Below are positions 48,960-60,200 of a stretch of DNA of 64,000 nt, one piece after another. Source of the stretch: Capillidium heterosporum (taxonomy: Eukaryota; Entomophthoromycota; Entomophthoromycetes; Entomophthorales; Capillidiaceae). Within the stretch, counting starts at the first letter, position 1. Each line of letters opens with the position of its first letter. The stretch is taken from positions 1,572,422-1,636,421 of the forward strand of contig WBMQ01000008.1 in assembly GCA_016630905.1 (NCBI GenBank), given 5' to 3'. The position numbers and the translations under genes were made by a program. The notes below the pieces were generated by a model. The model saw only the letters and a list, made by a program, of their open reading frames with translations. It ran no database searches and had not been told where the DNA came from.

Positions 48960-48964
48960 ATAGT

Positions 48965-49244
48965 ATAACTTAAAACTAATAATTAGTATTTTTTATAGTA
49001 AAAAGTTACTTTAACTTAAAGTAAACTAAACTTTTTAAATTAATAAATCTAACTATACTTTTTAGCTTACTAGCTATAATTAAAATATTTCTATTTGCTT
49101 ACCATTTCTAAATTATATTATAAGTATAAGCTTCTTTCTTATATAATTTTATAATTAATATTTTTGGCCTTTATAAAGTTTTAGCTACTATTGCCTTTTA
49201 ACTAACTTTAGCTAGTAAGTATTTTTTATAAATGTTTTCTAATA
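48965..49244 (+). mobile_element. A-family 3' fragment, old
   Basis: Follows the 3' third of A with strong AT shift, ending TTTTCTAATA. It lies directly right of the young A copy. Confidence 0.6.
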
Positions 49245-50100
49245 TAAATAATCTGATATTTAATATTTGATTTAGCTAAATAGCTAAGTTAATATATAGT
49301 ATATATTTTTAAGTAATTTATAAAATATTATAGATTTGTTTAAATATAGAATAAAGTATAATTAGGCAGTATTAAACTTATATTTATTAAATATACTATT
49401 AGTTAAATAATTATGTATTATTATATATATAAGACTAAATAGCTATATATTTTCTAATAAATTATTTTTTAATTTTATTAGTATAGTTATAATTGTACTT
49501 ATCTATTTTAAGCCTAACTTTATATTAAGAACTTATAAAATTTATCTAGTTTAAAAGTTAAATAAAATAGTTAAAATTGCTAATTTAACTTAGAAAGTAT
49601 AATTTTATAAAGGTTTATGCAATTTAGTAATTTTTAGCAAAATTTTTATACAAGCTACTAGTCTAAAAGCAAACTAAAAAGCATAAGCTAAGCTGGTTTA
49701 AATAAATTAAATATGTTAGAAGGATCTTAATATTTGATTACAATTGGTTAGAAATTCTACTTATATAAAGCAACTAGTAAGGCTTTTAAAATAAAGAATA
49801 TAGGTATATTATATCCCTGATATAATGTTAAAATATAGCTATAGTTTGTTTATTATTATAAAAATTCAAGCATTTAAGGTATAGATATACCAGCTTTCAT
49901 AAAATACAGTATAGCCTTATTAAAAATTTGCAAGGAATAGTATGGGTAAAAATGAACTTTCATACTAGTAGTTAAAAGTTAAATTTTACAAAATTTTCAA
50001 TTCAACAAGCTCTTATAATGATAAATATATTTAAATAGTTGATATAAACTAAAAAGATGCAAACAAGGCACAAAAGTTGAAAGTAATTCGGGCAGTTCAG
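49245..50100. other. AT-rich spacer at the edge of the gene island
   Basis: No gene seen. A small remnant of an LTR hairpin (AGCTAAATAGCTAAGTT near 49,266) is present at the left; base composition rises toward normal after about 49,700, marking the repeat/gene boundary. Confidence 0.5.
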
Positions 50101-50546
50101 TTAAGCAAGGCCTTCCAAAGCATCCAAGGCTAACTTGACGCTTCTACTGCATAGAAAAATAAATAAGCGAAAACAATAAAAACTTACAGTTGCTCTTTGA
50201 CCTGATGGACTTGAACCAATTCCCTATCGAGTACTTGACACTTGTTTATCACTTCCAAATTAACTTCGATTAGATCTTTATACATCTCTAAAATGCTTTC
50301 GCTACTCTCTTGGTACACCTTTAAAGTTGCCAAGCTTAACGAGCTAAACTGTCATACAATAAATAAGTGCAATAGTAAACGATAGATTACCTGGTTGAAC
50401 TGCTCCTTCAGTTTCTCTAGCATGTTGTGGATGTCAGAAGCCAAGTTCTTTGCATGCAGTTCGAGTTCCAAAATCATGGCTGGATCAATGACGGAAGCCT
50501 TCAACTCACCATCGGTATTGTCTAATTCATTGGTTTTGATATCCAT
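50101..50546 (-). CDS. BORCS6-like subunit, three exons, 120 aa
   Basis: Probable homologue of BORC complex subunit 6 (BORCS6). BORC sits on lysosomal or vacuolar membranes and controls their positioning through Arl8-type GTPases; the fungal role is less clear. Exons are 50,391-50,546, 50,188-50,348 and 50,101-50,146, separated by introns of 42 and 41 nt with GTAATC/CAG and GTAAGT/CAG borders. The spliced frame is 363 nt and closes with TAA. The protein is almost wholly helical: after an acidic N-terminus come IDPAMILELELHAKNLAS, LEKLKEQFNQ, LATLKVYQESSESILEMYK and a C-terminal LALDALEGLA, which fits the pattern of the BORCS6 domain (a D-P start, long heptad helices, ending near an L-D-x-L-E motif). 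The assignment comes from memory of that pattern, not a search. It has no frame defects and is transcribed away from the gene at 51,068. Confidence 0.7.
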
Positions 50547-51067
50547 CGCGAAGGGTTGGTAAAGTTCTCATAATCAATCAACAAGCACCAAAACAGATGA
50601 AAAGGAGTAGGCTTTCTGGTGTTTTATCAAGCGAATCAGGTTGTGGTCTTCACCAGCCAATTGGCAGGCGAAATGAATGATCTATATTTCCACCAAGATA
50701 GGCTTTGTATTTCTTGTTCAGAATTACCCGTCCCGTAACTTCCAATTAATTTATTGGTATGAGCTGGTAATTTTGACATGAACTTGGCTTGTTTACAATT
50801 ATCCAAAGTCGCCATACCAAATGCACCTTCGCAATGTATAGGATGGCAGTATTTTGCCGATGCTGACTTTGCCCAATTTCATAAATTAATTTCAAAGTAC
50901 TTTTTGAGAAGCGAATAATCTAAACTAAAAGTACTGGCCAATAGGACTCTGCTATTTGAAACAGTTTCCTTAAGTGTGATTAGAACAGTTAAGAGCTCAT
51001 AGAATCCAGCTGTTTGATCAGAAGCTCCAGGACTTGTAAACTCAAGTATTCCGTATAGATACCCTTT
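50547..51067. promoter_or_regulatory. Divergent intergenic region, likely shared promoter
   Basis: 521 bp between two divergently oriented genes, with near-normal base composition and no repeat matches. No specific factor sites can be named. A TAG in frame 10 bp upstream of the ATG at 51,068 limits N-terminal extension of that gene unless an upstream exon is spliced in. Confidence 0.4.
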
Positions 51068-53449
51068 ATGATACAAATGCAAAACGAACAAGCCGATCCC
51101 AACAAAAACCCGAGCAGCAGCTTATTAAGCATAGACAACCCCAACAAAACCCCCAGCAGCATACCAACCTCCAATTTCGAGTTCAACGCATCCAACTTAG
51201 CTGGCAACCTAGCATTCAGCCAACTTACCAGCAGTTCCATGAACACCTTTTTCAACTCCAATGCCAACTCAAGCACAATTACTAGCAACTACCAAGTTTC
51301 GAATCCGGCTAGTGGCCAGAACATGTTTTCAAGTAGTAACCAAAGTGTAACCTTTGTGAGGAGTAATGTTCCCACTCACCACAGCATAACTAGCGAAAAC
51401 AACGAGAATTTGTCGTTGAAGGATTTTATCAATTCCAACAGTAGTCACTCTGGGTTCCTTGGTAGTAACGTCAACAATCAACAGAACACTGCCAGTCAAG
51501 CAGCCGACAATAGTGCACCAAGTAAACACGGGGATAATGGCGAAAAAGCAGAAGCGAACGTCGCTAGTTCTACCAATCTAGAAAGTAATGAATTTGAATC
51601 TACTAACAATAACCCTTTTCAAGATGAACCCACTGTCGATAGTTCTAATCTGGAGCAACTAAATGCTATGGACTTGTTTGGGAGCGGAAATAACGAAGAG
51701 AGGAACAGCGGATTCGACAATTCTTTCAACTTTGACGACCTTGATTTTGCGTTTATAGACGACAATACACTCTTCAACCAGGAAAACAATGGTGATAAGA
51801 GCAGCAACATTAAGCAGGAGGATGGGACTCAGTCTATTAACCTTGCTGCCGGAAGTAATGACGGCGCCACCAACTACACCAATGGCATAACACCCGTCAA
51901 TAACGATGCTTTGAGGAGCAACAGCGAGGCTTTCGACAATAGCGTCCACTACAATAACACTAACCTGAGTTCCGTTAAAGACAACGTCGATGTCTTCAAT
52001 GGCACTCATACCTATGGGGATACTGTAAATAATACGAATGGGTACGTTCAAAAGGACAAGAACTGTTGCATTAAAAGTGGCAAAGAGGTAATTTCTATTA
52101 TATGGCCGTTCTCCAAATGCTTATTATTTCCAGTTTAAAAGGATGATCAGGTGCTTGGCGACCTTTAACGAAATAGCCAAGACCCAAAGGATGCACTCAT
52201 CAAGTAAGCTTTGAATTGGTATAGATTTTAACCCAGAATAGAGCTTTACAACCTAATCCAGTGCAATAATAGCAAGGGTGAGTGGTTCCAAAGAGTCCTA
52301 CAAAGATTCAAGGATTACAACCTCACATTCGACAACTTTATTGACAGGCTCGGCAGTATGCAGTTGCAAGATAGCATGCCCTACAGAGGCTACACACCTA
52401 TGCACAGCTCAGTTCCCAATCAGGCTTCAACAGCAAATGGGCTTTGATCAAAAACCAGCATATTTCTTTCCCAACGGTACATCACATCCCTTGCAAACTT
52501 CACAGCATGAGGAGCTGGACACTGTTTCCGCCGAGATGAATCCAAAGCATGGTCGACAGGTAGTTTGTGTATGCTAAGACCCTATCTAACGTTTTGAATT
52601 AAATAGCTTTCTGAATCAGCCAGGAAAAAAATGGTAGTCGATTGAATTTTAATGCGTTATTTACTTTTTGTCCTTAGTTCATGGTTGCGGTTATGGCTTC
52701 TATAGCTACGATAGCAGTAAAGCAAGAGAAGCGGATGAGGTCGGATCGTAAGTTTACTTGGCATTACTTTCTCTAGATTGTTTTGAGTTTTTCAAGTCAA
52801 TTGGTTTTTCAAAGTATAGATGCCCTTATTTACAAATATTCTCCGTCTTTTAGAGAGCTTCGAGGTGCTTAGGTCCAACCCTGAAGCAGTAGTTCAATTT
52901 GGTATGGAATTGGCCAAAATCAAACCCAACTTCAACGGACCGTACACCCTACCCACCCAATCCAACCCACTCGACATGCCACCGGCTCCCAAACGAAGGA
53001 ATACTAGGCGAAAAGACAGGAACGAAGCAGAAGTTAGATCACCGGTTTCCAAAGCCCCAACAATATTGGCTTCCAATTCAAGCGATGCTACAAATACTGG
53101 ACCTGCAGATCCAACAAGCACCCTTGTCGACCTACCATCCATGCTACCAGCCCTCGCAGAAGCAAATTTACCTTCAACCCTCGACGACTTAACTAACGAC
53201 CCGTTCGGCACCAACTTTGACTTTAGCAAGCTCATCTCTACGACACAATCTACAACAACAGATACCAAAATACCGCTGGAGCCAAATGCATTCAGACCGA
53301 CTGAATCCAGCAACGAAGTCGTCGACCTAACGGCTTCCGAGCCCACACCAGTGATAGCTACCAAGGTGGGAGTCCGAATGAACAAAAGTGGCAAGCCTAG
53401 GAAACAAAGGACAGCCAAGCCGAAGGTTTCCAAATCTCCAAAAGTTTGA
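51068..53449 (+). CDS. Asn/Ser-rich putative transcription regulator, multi-exon, frame uncertain
   Basis: Not firmly recognised. Exon 1 (51,068-52,087, 340 codons) encodes a low-complexity Asn/Ser/Asp-rich region with an acidic-aromatic patch at about residues 217-236 (FNFDDLDFAFIDD), typical of activation domains. Likely introns: 52,088-52,133, 52,204-52,236, 52,560-52,606 (CTAAC branch-like motif), 52,634-52,677 and, less surely, 52,748-52,853. The middle contains a helical segment (KIELYNLIQ, SKGEWFQRVLQRFKDYN). The last exon (codons of 52,854-53,449) has basic patches (PPAPKRRNTRRKDR), VVDLTASEP and a Lys-rich tail. A frame change is needed near 52,175-52,190 and a +1 change at 52,441-52,447 (CTT TGA T), otherwise stops intervene. 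It may be a pseudogene, contain sequence errors, or be two genes, the second starting at ATG 52,820. A nuclear regulatory role is inference from composition. Confidence 0.5.
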
Positions 53450-54322
53450 AGTCCGCTTGCAGGTTTATAAGGTAACTTTAGATGTTGGCATTTGCAATTT
53501 CTAGTACATACAATAAATTTGTGAGTTGGGTAGAGTTTTAAAGTTAGTTAGGGTGCTTTAATCAGCGCTTATATCAATTTTATACCATCATGATTCTATG
53601 ATCAAGTATCTTATACAAAGAGTAACTGGTATGTTAAGCCAGGTTTAGACCCGGGGTGAAAATAAGAAATATACAATCGAAACACTGTAGAAATTTCAGG
53701 GTAGCTATTTTCCTTGTTCTATAGGCTTATGTGATAGTATTGTGATTAGTTTCGATTCCCCACTCAAGGTGGATTTTTCATGATTGATATTTCCCGATCC
53801 ATTTGTAGCTATAATAAAATGCTTTTTGATTTCAAGAATCTTGAGCTAAAGTTGGGCAGTATCGCAGAGTGCTTCTCCAAGCCAGTTTAGAAGCGTAGAG
53901 TTGAAGAGTACTGGAATAAAGTATTATCACGATGCATACATGACTTTAAGCCTGAGCCATAGCCACCAAACTACCCAAATGGAAACTTGCCAATATTCCT
54001 TGCTAAAGTAGCCAATGGTTCAGACTTTGATTGAGTGTTCGGAATATTTGCTACTTTCTGCAAGTTTACTATGAAAAGCGGCTAAAAACTTTGAGAAGTT
54101 CCTAAAAAAAGCAATAATTTAGCGGCGAAAATGAATTTAGATTTGAACTTGCACATTTCATTTCAAGTGAAGTTTAGATTTTTTAGGTTAGGATATCCCA
54201 CTTTAACCCACCCTTCACTTGAACTTTTCAAAGTCTTATCTTCAACTCAACTCAACTTAACAGTAATTTCAACACGATAATCCGACTTGGTGTATTTAGC
54301 TATTGTGGTTTAACTTTCAGAG
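53450..54322. other. Intergenic region, nothing recognised
   Basis: 873 bp of near-normal composition between two plus-strand genes. No open frame above 60 codons, no tRNA-like structure and no repeat match noticed. It should hold the 3' end of the upstream gene and the promoter of the next; a TTTCAG near 54,315 could be an acceptor of a 5' leader intron. Confidence 0.4.
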
Positions 54323-55560
54323 ATGACATTTCTTAAGAGGAACAACCCATGGGTATAGCTTTAGCTTTTCGACATTTGATAAACTAATTTCGATGTAGGC
54401 TAAAAGTCCCAACTCTTTTGTATTCTGCACAATTTCGCTTGTACAGGCTATTATTGTTATTACATTTGAAGGCTTGCTCTGCAAAAGCATCTATGATTTA
54501 GGCGTAGAAGTGACAATCCATTCAGCTCGACCTTTAAAATCAGAAGACAAGGTTAGCGAGAATTTGGGAGCGCTTTTAGTGTACTTTTCCATCTTTATGT
54601 TTTCCCAAATCACCCAAGTTTTCTTTTCCATCGAATCGGTAATTTTTATGGAATTCTTTTGATTTAACTTTGATTTAGGTGGTATTCAAAAACACCTTGC
54701 AGATATTCGGAGTAGTTGCCTTTAACTTGATGACCTTGCTGTACGCAATTTTCCAGTACCTCCAAGTTATAAAAGTATTAAATGCTATCGTTTATTCCAC
54801 CGACGACATTTTAAAGATGCTGTACCATCTACGTCCTCGTAGTATCGCTAGTGATATTCATTGGCCAAGTATTTCTGTTTTACTTTCGCCTTCAAGTTGT
54901 ACCAGGAGTTTGGCTGGTCGATCTACAGAAGAACAGGCTCCGACCTAATGATTCGAAGTAAGGTATTTTATTTTAACATGGCTAATGAATTCAGAGCTTT
55001 ATATGATCTACCATCTGTTTGTCATGTTTTTGAAGTTGGACATATTCTTTTTTATTGGGTTTGCAGTTCAGTTCCTGTCCTTTACCATAAAGCAAGGCGA
55101 CCCCGAACTATACTTGACTATCGCTTCGATACCCTTTGCCTTGCTAATAGTTGTTGCCGCTGTCAAGGCAGTCCAGCACGAAAATAGATGGGTTCTGGGA
55201 GCAGCCTATAGCTGGGTTTTTAATTGCGAATTGCCTATTTTATTTTCAAATTGTGTAAGATTATTCCACCTCCAAGCGAAGGAGATGACAAGTACGGTCC
55301 TTATAGATACTTTTTATCTTTATTCGGTAAGTATTTTAGTATACTGCCTAATACTAATATATCTATGCTAGCATTTATATCACTATTGATGATAACCATA
55401 ACCCTTGGTCTAAGTATTATGTGCTACCGAAACTTTGGAAAAGGTTTAGGCCAATATCGTGAACTTTTATTTATATTTAACAATACTAACAGGTTGTTTT
55501 ATTTTAGTTGGTAACAAACCATTGCCTCGACCTATAAGCCTTAATTTATCTGATGAATAA
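54323..55560 (+). CDS. UPF0658-type Golgi membrane protein, six exons, frame-disrupted
   Basis: Polytopic membrane protein resembling the fungal UPF0658 Golgi family, whose molecular function is unknown. Exons: 54,323-54,352, 54,399-54,638, 54,679-54,957, 54,995-55,326, 55,372-55,458 and 55,508-55,560; introns are 46, 40, 37, 45 and 49 nt. About eight membrane segments can be seen. Family-like motifs are KLYQEFGWSIYRRTGSD, YMIYHLFVMFLKLDIFFF, AYFIFKLCKI and MCYRNFGKGLGQY. The start is the first ATG, giving MTFLKRNNPW; the spliced end reads PLPRPISLNLSDE then TAA. Exon 3 needs +1 changes near 54,832 and 54,889; exon 4 needs +1 changes near 55,210 and 55,226. With four bases skipped the total is 1,017 nt, exactly 338 codons plus stop. 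All splice phases fit only with those changes. Either pseudogene, insertion errors, or unusual decoding. Confidence 0.7.
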
Positions 55561-56280
55561 TATTGCTACGATCTATATAATCATCTTAATGCTAAGAACA
55601 TATCTATTTTATAAAACATTAGGATAGATATAATAAATTTTAAAATGTTTTTAATTGTATAAGTTTACTATTCTAGAATTGTATTAATTTATAAATATTG
55701 TTGGTTGATTAATCTTACTAAGTGTCTGACTACTAGTTTAGACTTTTAATTAAACTTGGTAAGTTTTTTACTATAAGATATAATATATGGATGCAGTAGT
55801 TTTTTATAATTAATAAAATGTTTAAAAGTCTTGATTTTTATAAAACTATTAATTAGGAATCTTTTTAAAATAGTTAATTAAACTAATCTAAACTTGAATG
55901 CTTATTTTAGAAGAGTTTTAATATATATTGTTAGCTAGCTACTTTTGTTAAATATCTAACTATTAGCTTAAACTTTTAATTAAATAAATTTAACTAAATT
56001 AATAAGTTTTTTAGTATAAAATAGATTATATTTATTGTATTATAAACTAGTTAATATAGATATAAATCCTTTATAACTAATAAAAATACTTTTAACTTTT
56101 AATTTTTATAAAGCTATAGACTAGAAATTTTAAAACTTTTTTAAAATATAAAAAAAGAATAAATAAAAAATAAAAATATATAATTTAAAGTATATTATTA
56201 AGCAATAGTATAAATATAAGTTATTTAAAATAAACTAATATTTTATATTTAATTTTACTAAAAAACTAAATTATTATATT
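55561..56280 (-). mobile_element. C/D-family LTR fragments, old
   Basis: Two reverse C/D-type ends are visible, at 55,699 (TGTTGGTTGATTAATC) and about 55,930 (TGTTAGCTAGCTACTTTTG), each followed by 200-250 bp of mutated LTR sequence without hairpins. Shows that the repeat compartment resumes directly after the gene island. Confidence 0.5.
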
Positions 56281-57208
56281 ATAAAAGTAAATAAAAGTAG
56301 TATATACTATAAAAGTAAAAAAATATATATAAAATAGTAGAAAAAAGTAGAAAAAGTAGAATAGTATTTATATAAAACTATATAATATAGTAAAAATAAA
56401 AAGGATAAAAGTAAGTATGTAAATAATTATATAAAAATTATAGTAATATAAAGTAAAATAAAAAAATAAAAAGTATAGTATACTTTTATAAAGACTATAA
56501 AAATAAAAAAATAAAGAAAAAAAAGTATAAAGTATTTTTATAAAAACTATAATAATAAAAAAATACTATAATACTTTAATAAAAGTAAAGAGAAAAAAGA
56601 AATATCTAAATACTTTTATAAAAGTAAAAAAGATAGAAAAAGCAAAAAAATATATATAGTACTTTTATAAAGGTAAAGAAAAAAAGAAAAAAAGAAAAAA
56701 CTAATATGTTTTATAAAAAAAAACAAAGTATTAATATTCTTTATAAAAAAAGATATAGTATAGAAAGTAAAAAAGAAAGACAAACAATCTATTATTAGTA
56801 GATTATAAAGAAAATACATAATATAAAAAGAAAAGAAAAGATAGTAGCTTTTAAACTATTATATAAAAATAATATAAAGTAAAAAAGTAAGAAAAAGGAA
56901 GATAGTAGTTTAGAAGGTACTATATAAAAAAGATATAAAGTAGAAATAAAAAAGAAAAAGAGTGTATACCAAGAGTATATATAAAAAGAAAATATAAAAT
57001 AAAGACAGAAAAGGAAAGGAGTAACTACTATTGATAAATATAATAGAAAAAATAAAAAAGAAAGGTATAGTATATACCTTTAGTATATATAATAAAGAAT
57101 AAAAGTAAGTTAGAAAGAGAAGCAAAGTATATATCTAAGTATATACTACAAAGAATAAGAATAAAAAGAAAAAAGAAGAAAATAGTATACATCTTTAGTA
57201 ATATAGTA
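56281..57208 (+). repeat. Decayed satellite, older edge of the 58-bp array
   Basis: A-rich, purine-biased sequence with imperfect units of about 50-60 bp, each holding a small palindrome (for example ACTTTTATAAAAGT, AGTATATATCTAAGTATATACT split by one mismatch) followed by an A/G-rich run. The last units merge into the clean array. Consistent with the same satellite after strong G-to-A and C-to-T decay; the minus-strand Phe/Tyr-rich open frames here are by-products. Confidence 0.55.
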
Positions 57209-60200
57209 GAGAACAGGAGCAAGAAAGGGAGAAGGGAAAAGTAGTGGGCTATAGCCCACTACAGAGAGGAACAGGAGCAAGAAAGGGAGAAGGGAAAAGT
57301 AGTGGGCTATAGCCCACTACAGAGAGGAACAGGAGCAAGAAAGGGAGAAGGGAAAAGTAGTGGCTATAGCCACTACAGAGAGGAACAGGAGCAAGAAAGG
57401 GAGAAGGGAAAAGTAGTGGGCTATAGCCACTACAGAGAGGAACAGGAGCAAGAAAGGGAGAGGGAAAAGTAGTGGGCTATAGCCCACTACAGAGAGGAAC
57501 AGGAGCAAGAAAGGGAGAAGGGAAAAGTAGTGGGCTATAGCCCACTACAGAGAGGAACAGGAGCAGAAAGGGAGAAGGGAAAAGTAGGGGCTATAGCCCA
57601 CTACAGAGAGTACAGGAGCAAGAAAGGAGAAGGGAAAAGTAGTGGGCTATAGCCCACTACAGAGAGGAACAGGAGCAAGAAGGGAGAAGGGAAAAGTAGT
57701 GGGCTATAGCCCACTACAGAGAGGAACAGGAGCAAGAAAGGAGAAGGAAAGTAGTGGGCTATAGCCCACTACAGAGAGGAACAGGAGCAAGAAAGGGAGA
57801 AGGGAAAGTAGTGGGGCTATAGCCCACTACAGAGAGGAACAGGAGCAAGAAAGGGAGAAGGGAAAAGTAGTGGGCTATAGCCCACTACAGAGAGGAACAG
57901 GAGCAAGAAAGGGAGAAGGGAAAAGTAGTGGGCTATAGCCCACTACAGAGAGGAACAGGAGCAAGAAAGGGAGAAGGGAAAAGTAGTGGGCTATAGCCCA
58001 CTACAGAGAGGAACAGGAGCAAGAAAGGGAGAAGGGAAAAGTAGTGGGCTATAGCCCACTACAGAGAGGAACAGGAGCAAGAAAGGGAGAAGGGAAAAGT
58101 AGTGGGCTATAGCCCACTACAGAGAGGAACAGGAGCAAGAAAGGGAGAAGGGAAAAGTAGTGGGCTATAGCCCACTACAGAGAGGAACAGGAGCAAGAAA
58201 GGGAGAAGGGAAAAGTAGTGGGCTATAGCCCACTACAGAGAGGAACAGGAGCAAGAAAGGGAGAAGGGAAAAGTAGTGGGCTATAGCCCACTACAGAGAG
58301 GAACAGGAGCAAGAAAGGGAGAAGGGAAAAGTAGTGGGCTATAGCCCACTACAGAGAGGAACAGGAGCAAGAAAGGGAGAAGGGAAAAGTAGTGGGCTAT
58401 AGCCCACTACAGAGAGGAACAGGAGCAAGAAAGGGAGAAGGGAAAAGTAGTGGGCTATAGCCCACTACAGAGAGGAACAGGAGCAAGAAAGGGAGAAGGG
58501 AAAAGTAGTGGGCTATAGCCCACTACAGAGAGGAACAGGAGCAAGAAAGGGAGAAGGGAAAAGTAGTGGGCTATAGCCCACTACAGAGAGGAACAGGAGC
58601 AAGAAAGGGAGAAGGGAAAAGTAGTGGGCTATAGCCCACTACAGAGAGGAACAGGAGCAAGAAAGGGAGAAGGGAAAAGTAGTGGGCTATAGCCCACTAC
58701 AGAGAGGAACAGGAGCAAGAAAGGGAGAAGGGAAAAGTAGTGGGCTATAGCCCACTACAGAGAGGAACAGGAGCAAGAAAGGGAGAAGGGAAAAGTAGTG
58801 GGCTATAGCCCACTACAGAGAGGAACAGGAGCAAGAAAGGGAGAAGGGAAAAGTAGTGGGCTATAGCCCACTACAGAGAGGAACAGGAGCAAGAAAGGGA
58901 GAAGGGAAAAGTAGTGGGCTATAGCCCACTACAGAGAGGAACAGGAGCAAGAAAGGGAGAAGGGAAAAGTAGTGGGCTATAGCCCACTACAGAGAGGAAC
59001 AGGAGCAAGAAAGGGAGAAGGGAAAAGTAGTGGGCTATAGCCCACTACAGAGAGGAACAGGAGCAAGAAAGGGAGAAGGGAAAAGTAGTGGGCTATAGCC
59101 CACTACAGAGAGGAACAGGAGCAAGAAAGGGAGAAGGGAAAAGTAGTGGGCTATAGCCCACTACAGAGAGGAACAGGAGCAAGAAAGGGAGAAGGGAAAA
59201 GTAGTGGGCTATAGCCCACTACAGAGAGGAACAGGAGCAAGAAAGGGAGAAGGGAAAAGTAGTGGGCTATAGCCCACTACAGAGAGGAACAGGAGCAAGA
59301 AAGGGAGAAGGGAAAAGTAGTGGGCTATAGCCCACTACAGAGAGGAACAGGAGCAAGAAAGGGAGAAGGGAAAAGTAGTGGGCTATAGCCCACTACAGAG
59401 AGGAACAGGAGCAAGAAAGGGAGAAGGGAAAAGTAGTGGGCTATAGCCCACTACAGAGAGGAACAGGAGCAAGAAAGGGAGAAGGGAAAAGTAGTGGGCT
59501 ATAGCCCACTACAGAGAGGAACAGGAGCAAGAAAGGGAGAAGGGAAAAGTAGTGGGCTATAGCCCACTACAGAGAGGAACAGGAGCAAGAAAGGGAGAAG
59601 GGAAAAGTAGTGGGCTATAGCCCACTACAGAGAGGAACAGGAGCAAGAAAGGGAGAAGGGAAAAGTAGTGGGCTATAGCCCACTACAGAGAGGAACAGGA
59701 GCAAGAAAGGGAGAAGGGAAAAGTAGTGGGCTATAGCCCACTACAGAGAGGAACAGGAGCAAGAAAGGGAGAAGGGAAAAGTAGTGGGCTATAGCCCACT
59801 ACAGAGAGGAACAGGAGCAAGAAAGGGAGAAGGGAAAAGTAGTGGGCTATAGCCCACTACAGAGAGGAACAGGAGCAAGAAAGGGAGAAGGGAAAAGTAG
59901 TGGGCTATAGCCCACTACAGAGAGGAACAGGAGCAAGAAAGGGAGAAGGGAAAAGTAGTGGGCTATAGCCCACTACAGAGAGGAACAGGAGCAAGAAAGG
60001 GAGAAGGGAAAAGTAGTGGGCTATAGCCCACTACAGAGAGGAACAGGAGCAAGAAAGGGAGAAGGGAAAAGTAGTGGGCTATAGCCCACTACAGAGAGGA
60101 ACAGGAGCAAGAAAGGGAGAAGGGAAAAGTAGTGGGCTATAGCCCACTACAGAGAGGAACAGGAGCAAGAAAGGGAGAAGGGAAAAGTAGTGGGCTATAG

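Noticed and set aside
51659-52051. Antisense open frames opposite the Asn/Ser-rich exon and opposite 52,894-53,433
   Set aside because: Shadows of the long plus-strand frames, with no splice signals or recognisable motifs of their own.
52278-52577. 99-codon frame starting with GTG
   Set aside because: Its first part (Thr/Cys-rich) is out of frame with the more protein-like KGEWFQRVLQRFKDYN reading; only its second half (from FDQKPAYFF) appears to be coding, after the +1 change.
54862-54889. 28-nt intron in exon 3 of the same gene
   Set aside because: Shorter than nearly all other introns here (33-49 nt) and it would delete part of a membrane segment that matches the family in length.
55219-55262. 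44-nt intron in exon 4 of the UPF0658-like gene (GTTTTT...AAG), which would repair the frame
   Set aside because: It would remove AYFIFKLCK, a segment that fits the family, and its donor is unlike the GTAAGT/GTAATT donors of the neighbouring introns.
57317-57508. Open frame in the satellite
   Set aside because: A read-through of the 58-bp repeat; the array shifts frame each unit because 58 is not a multiple of 3.
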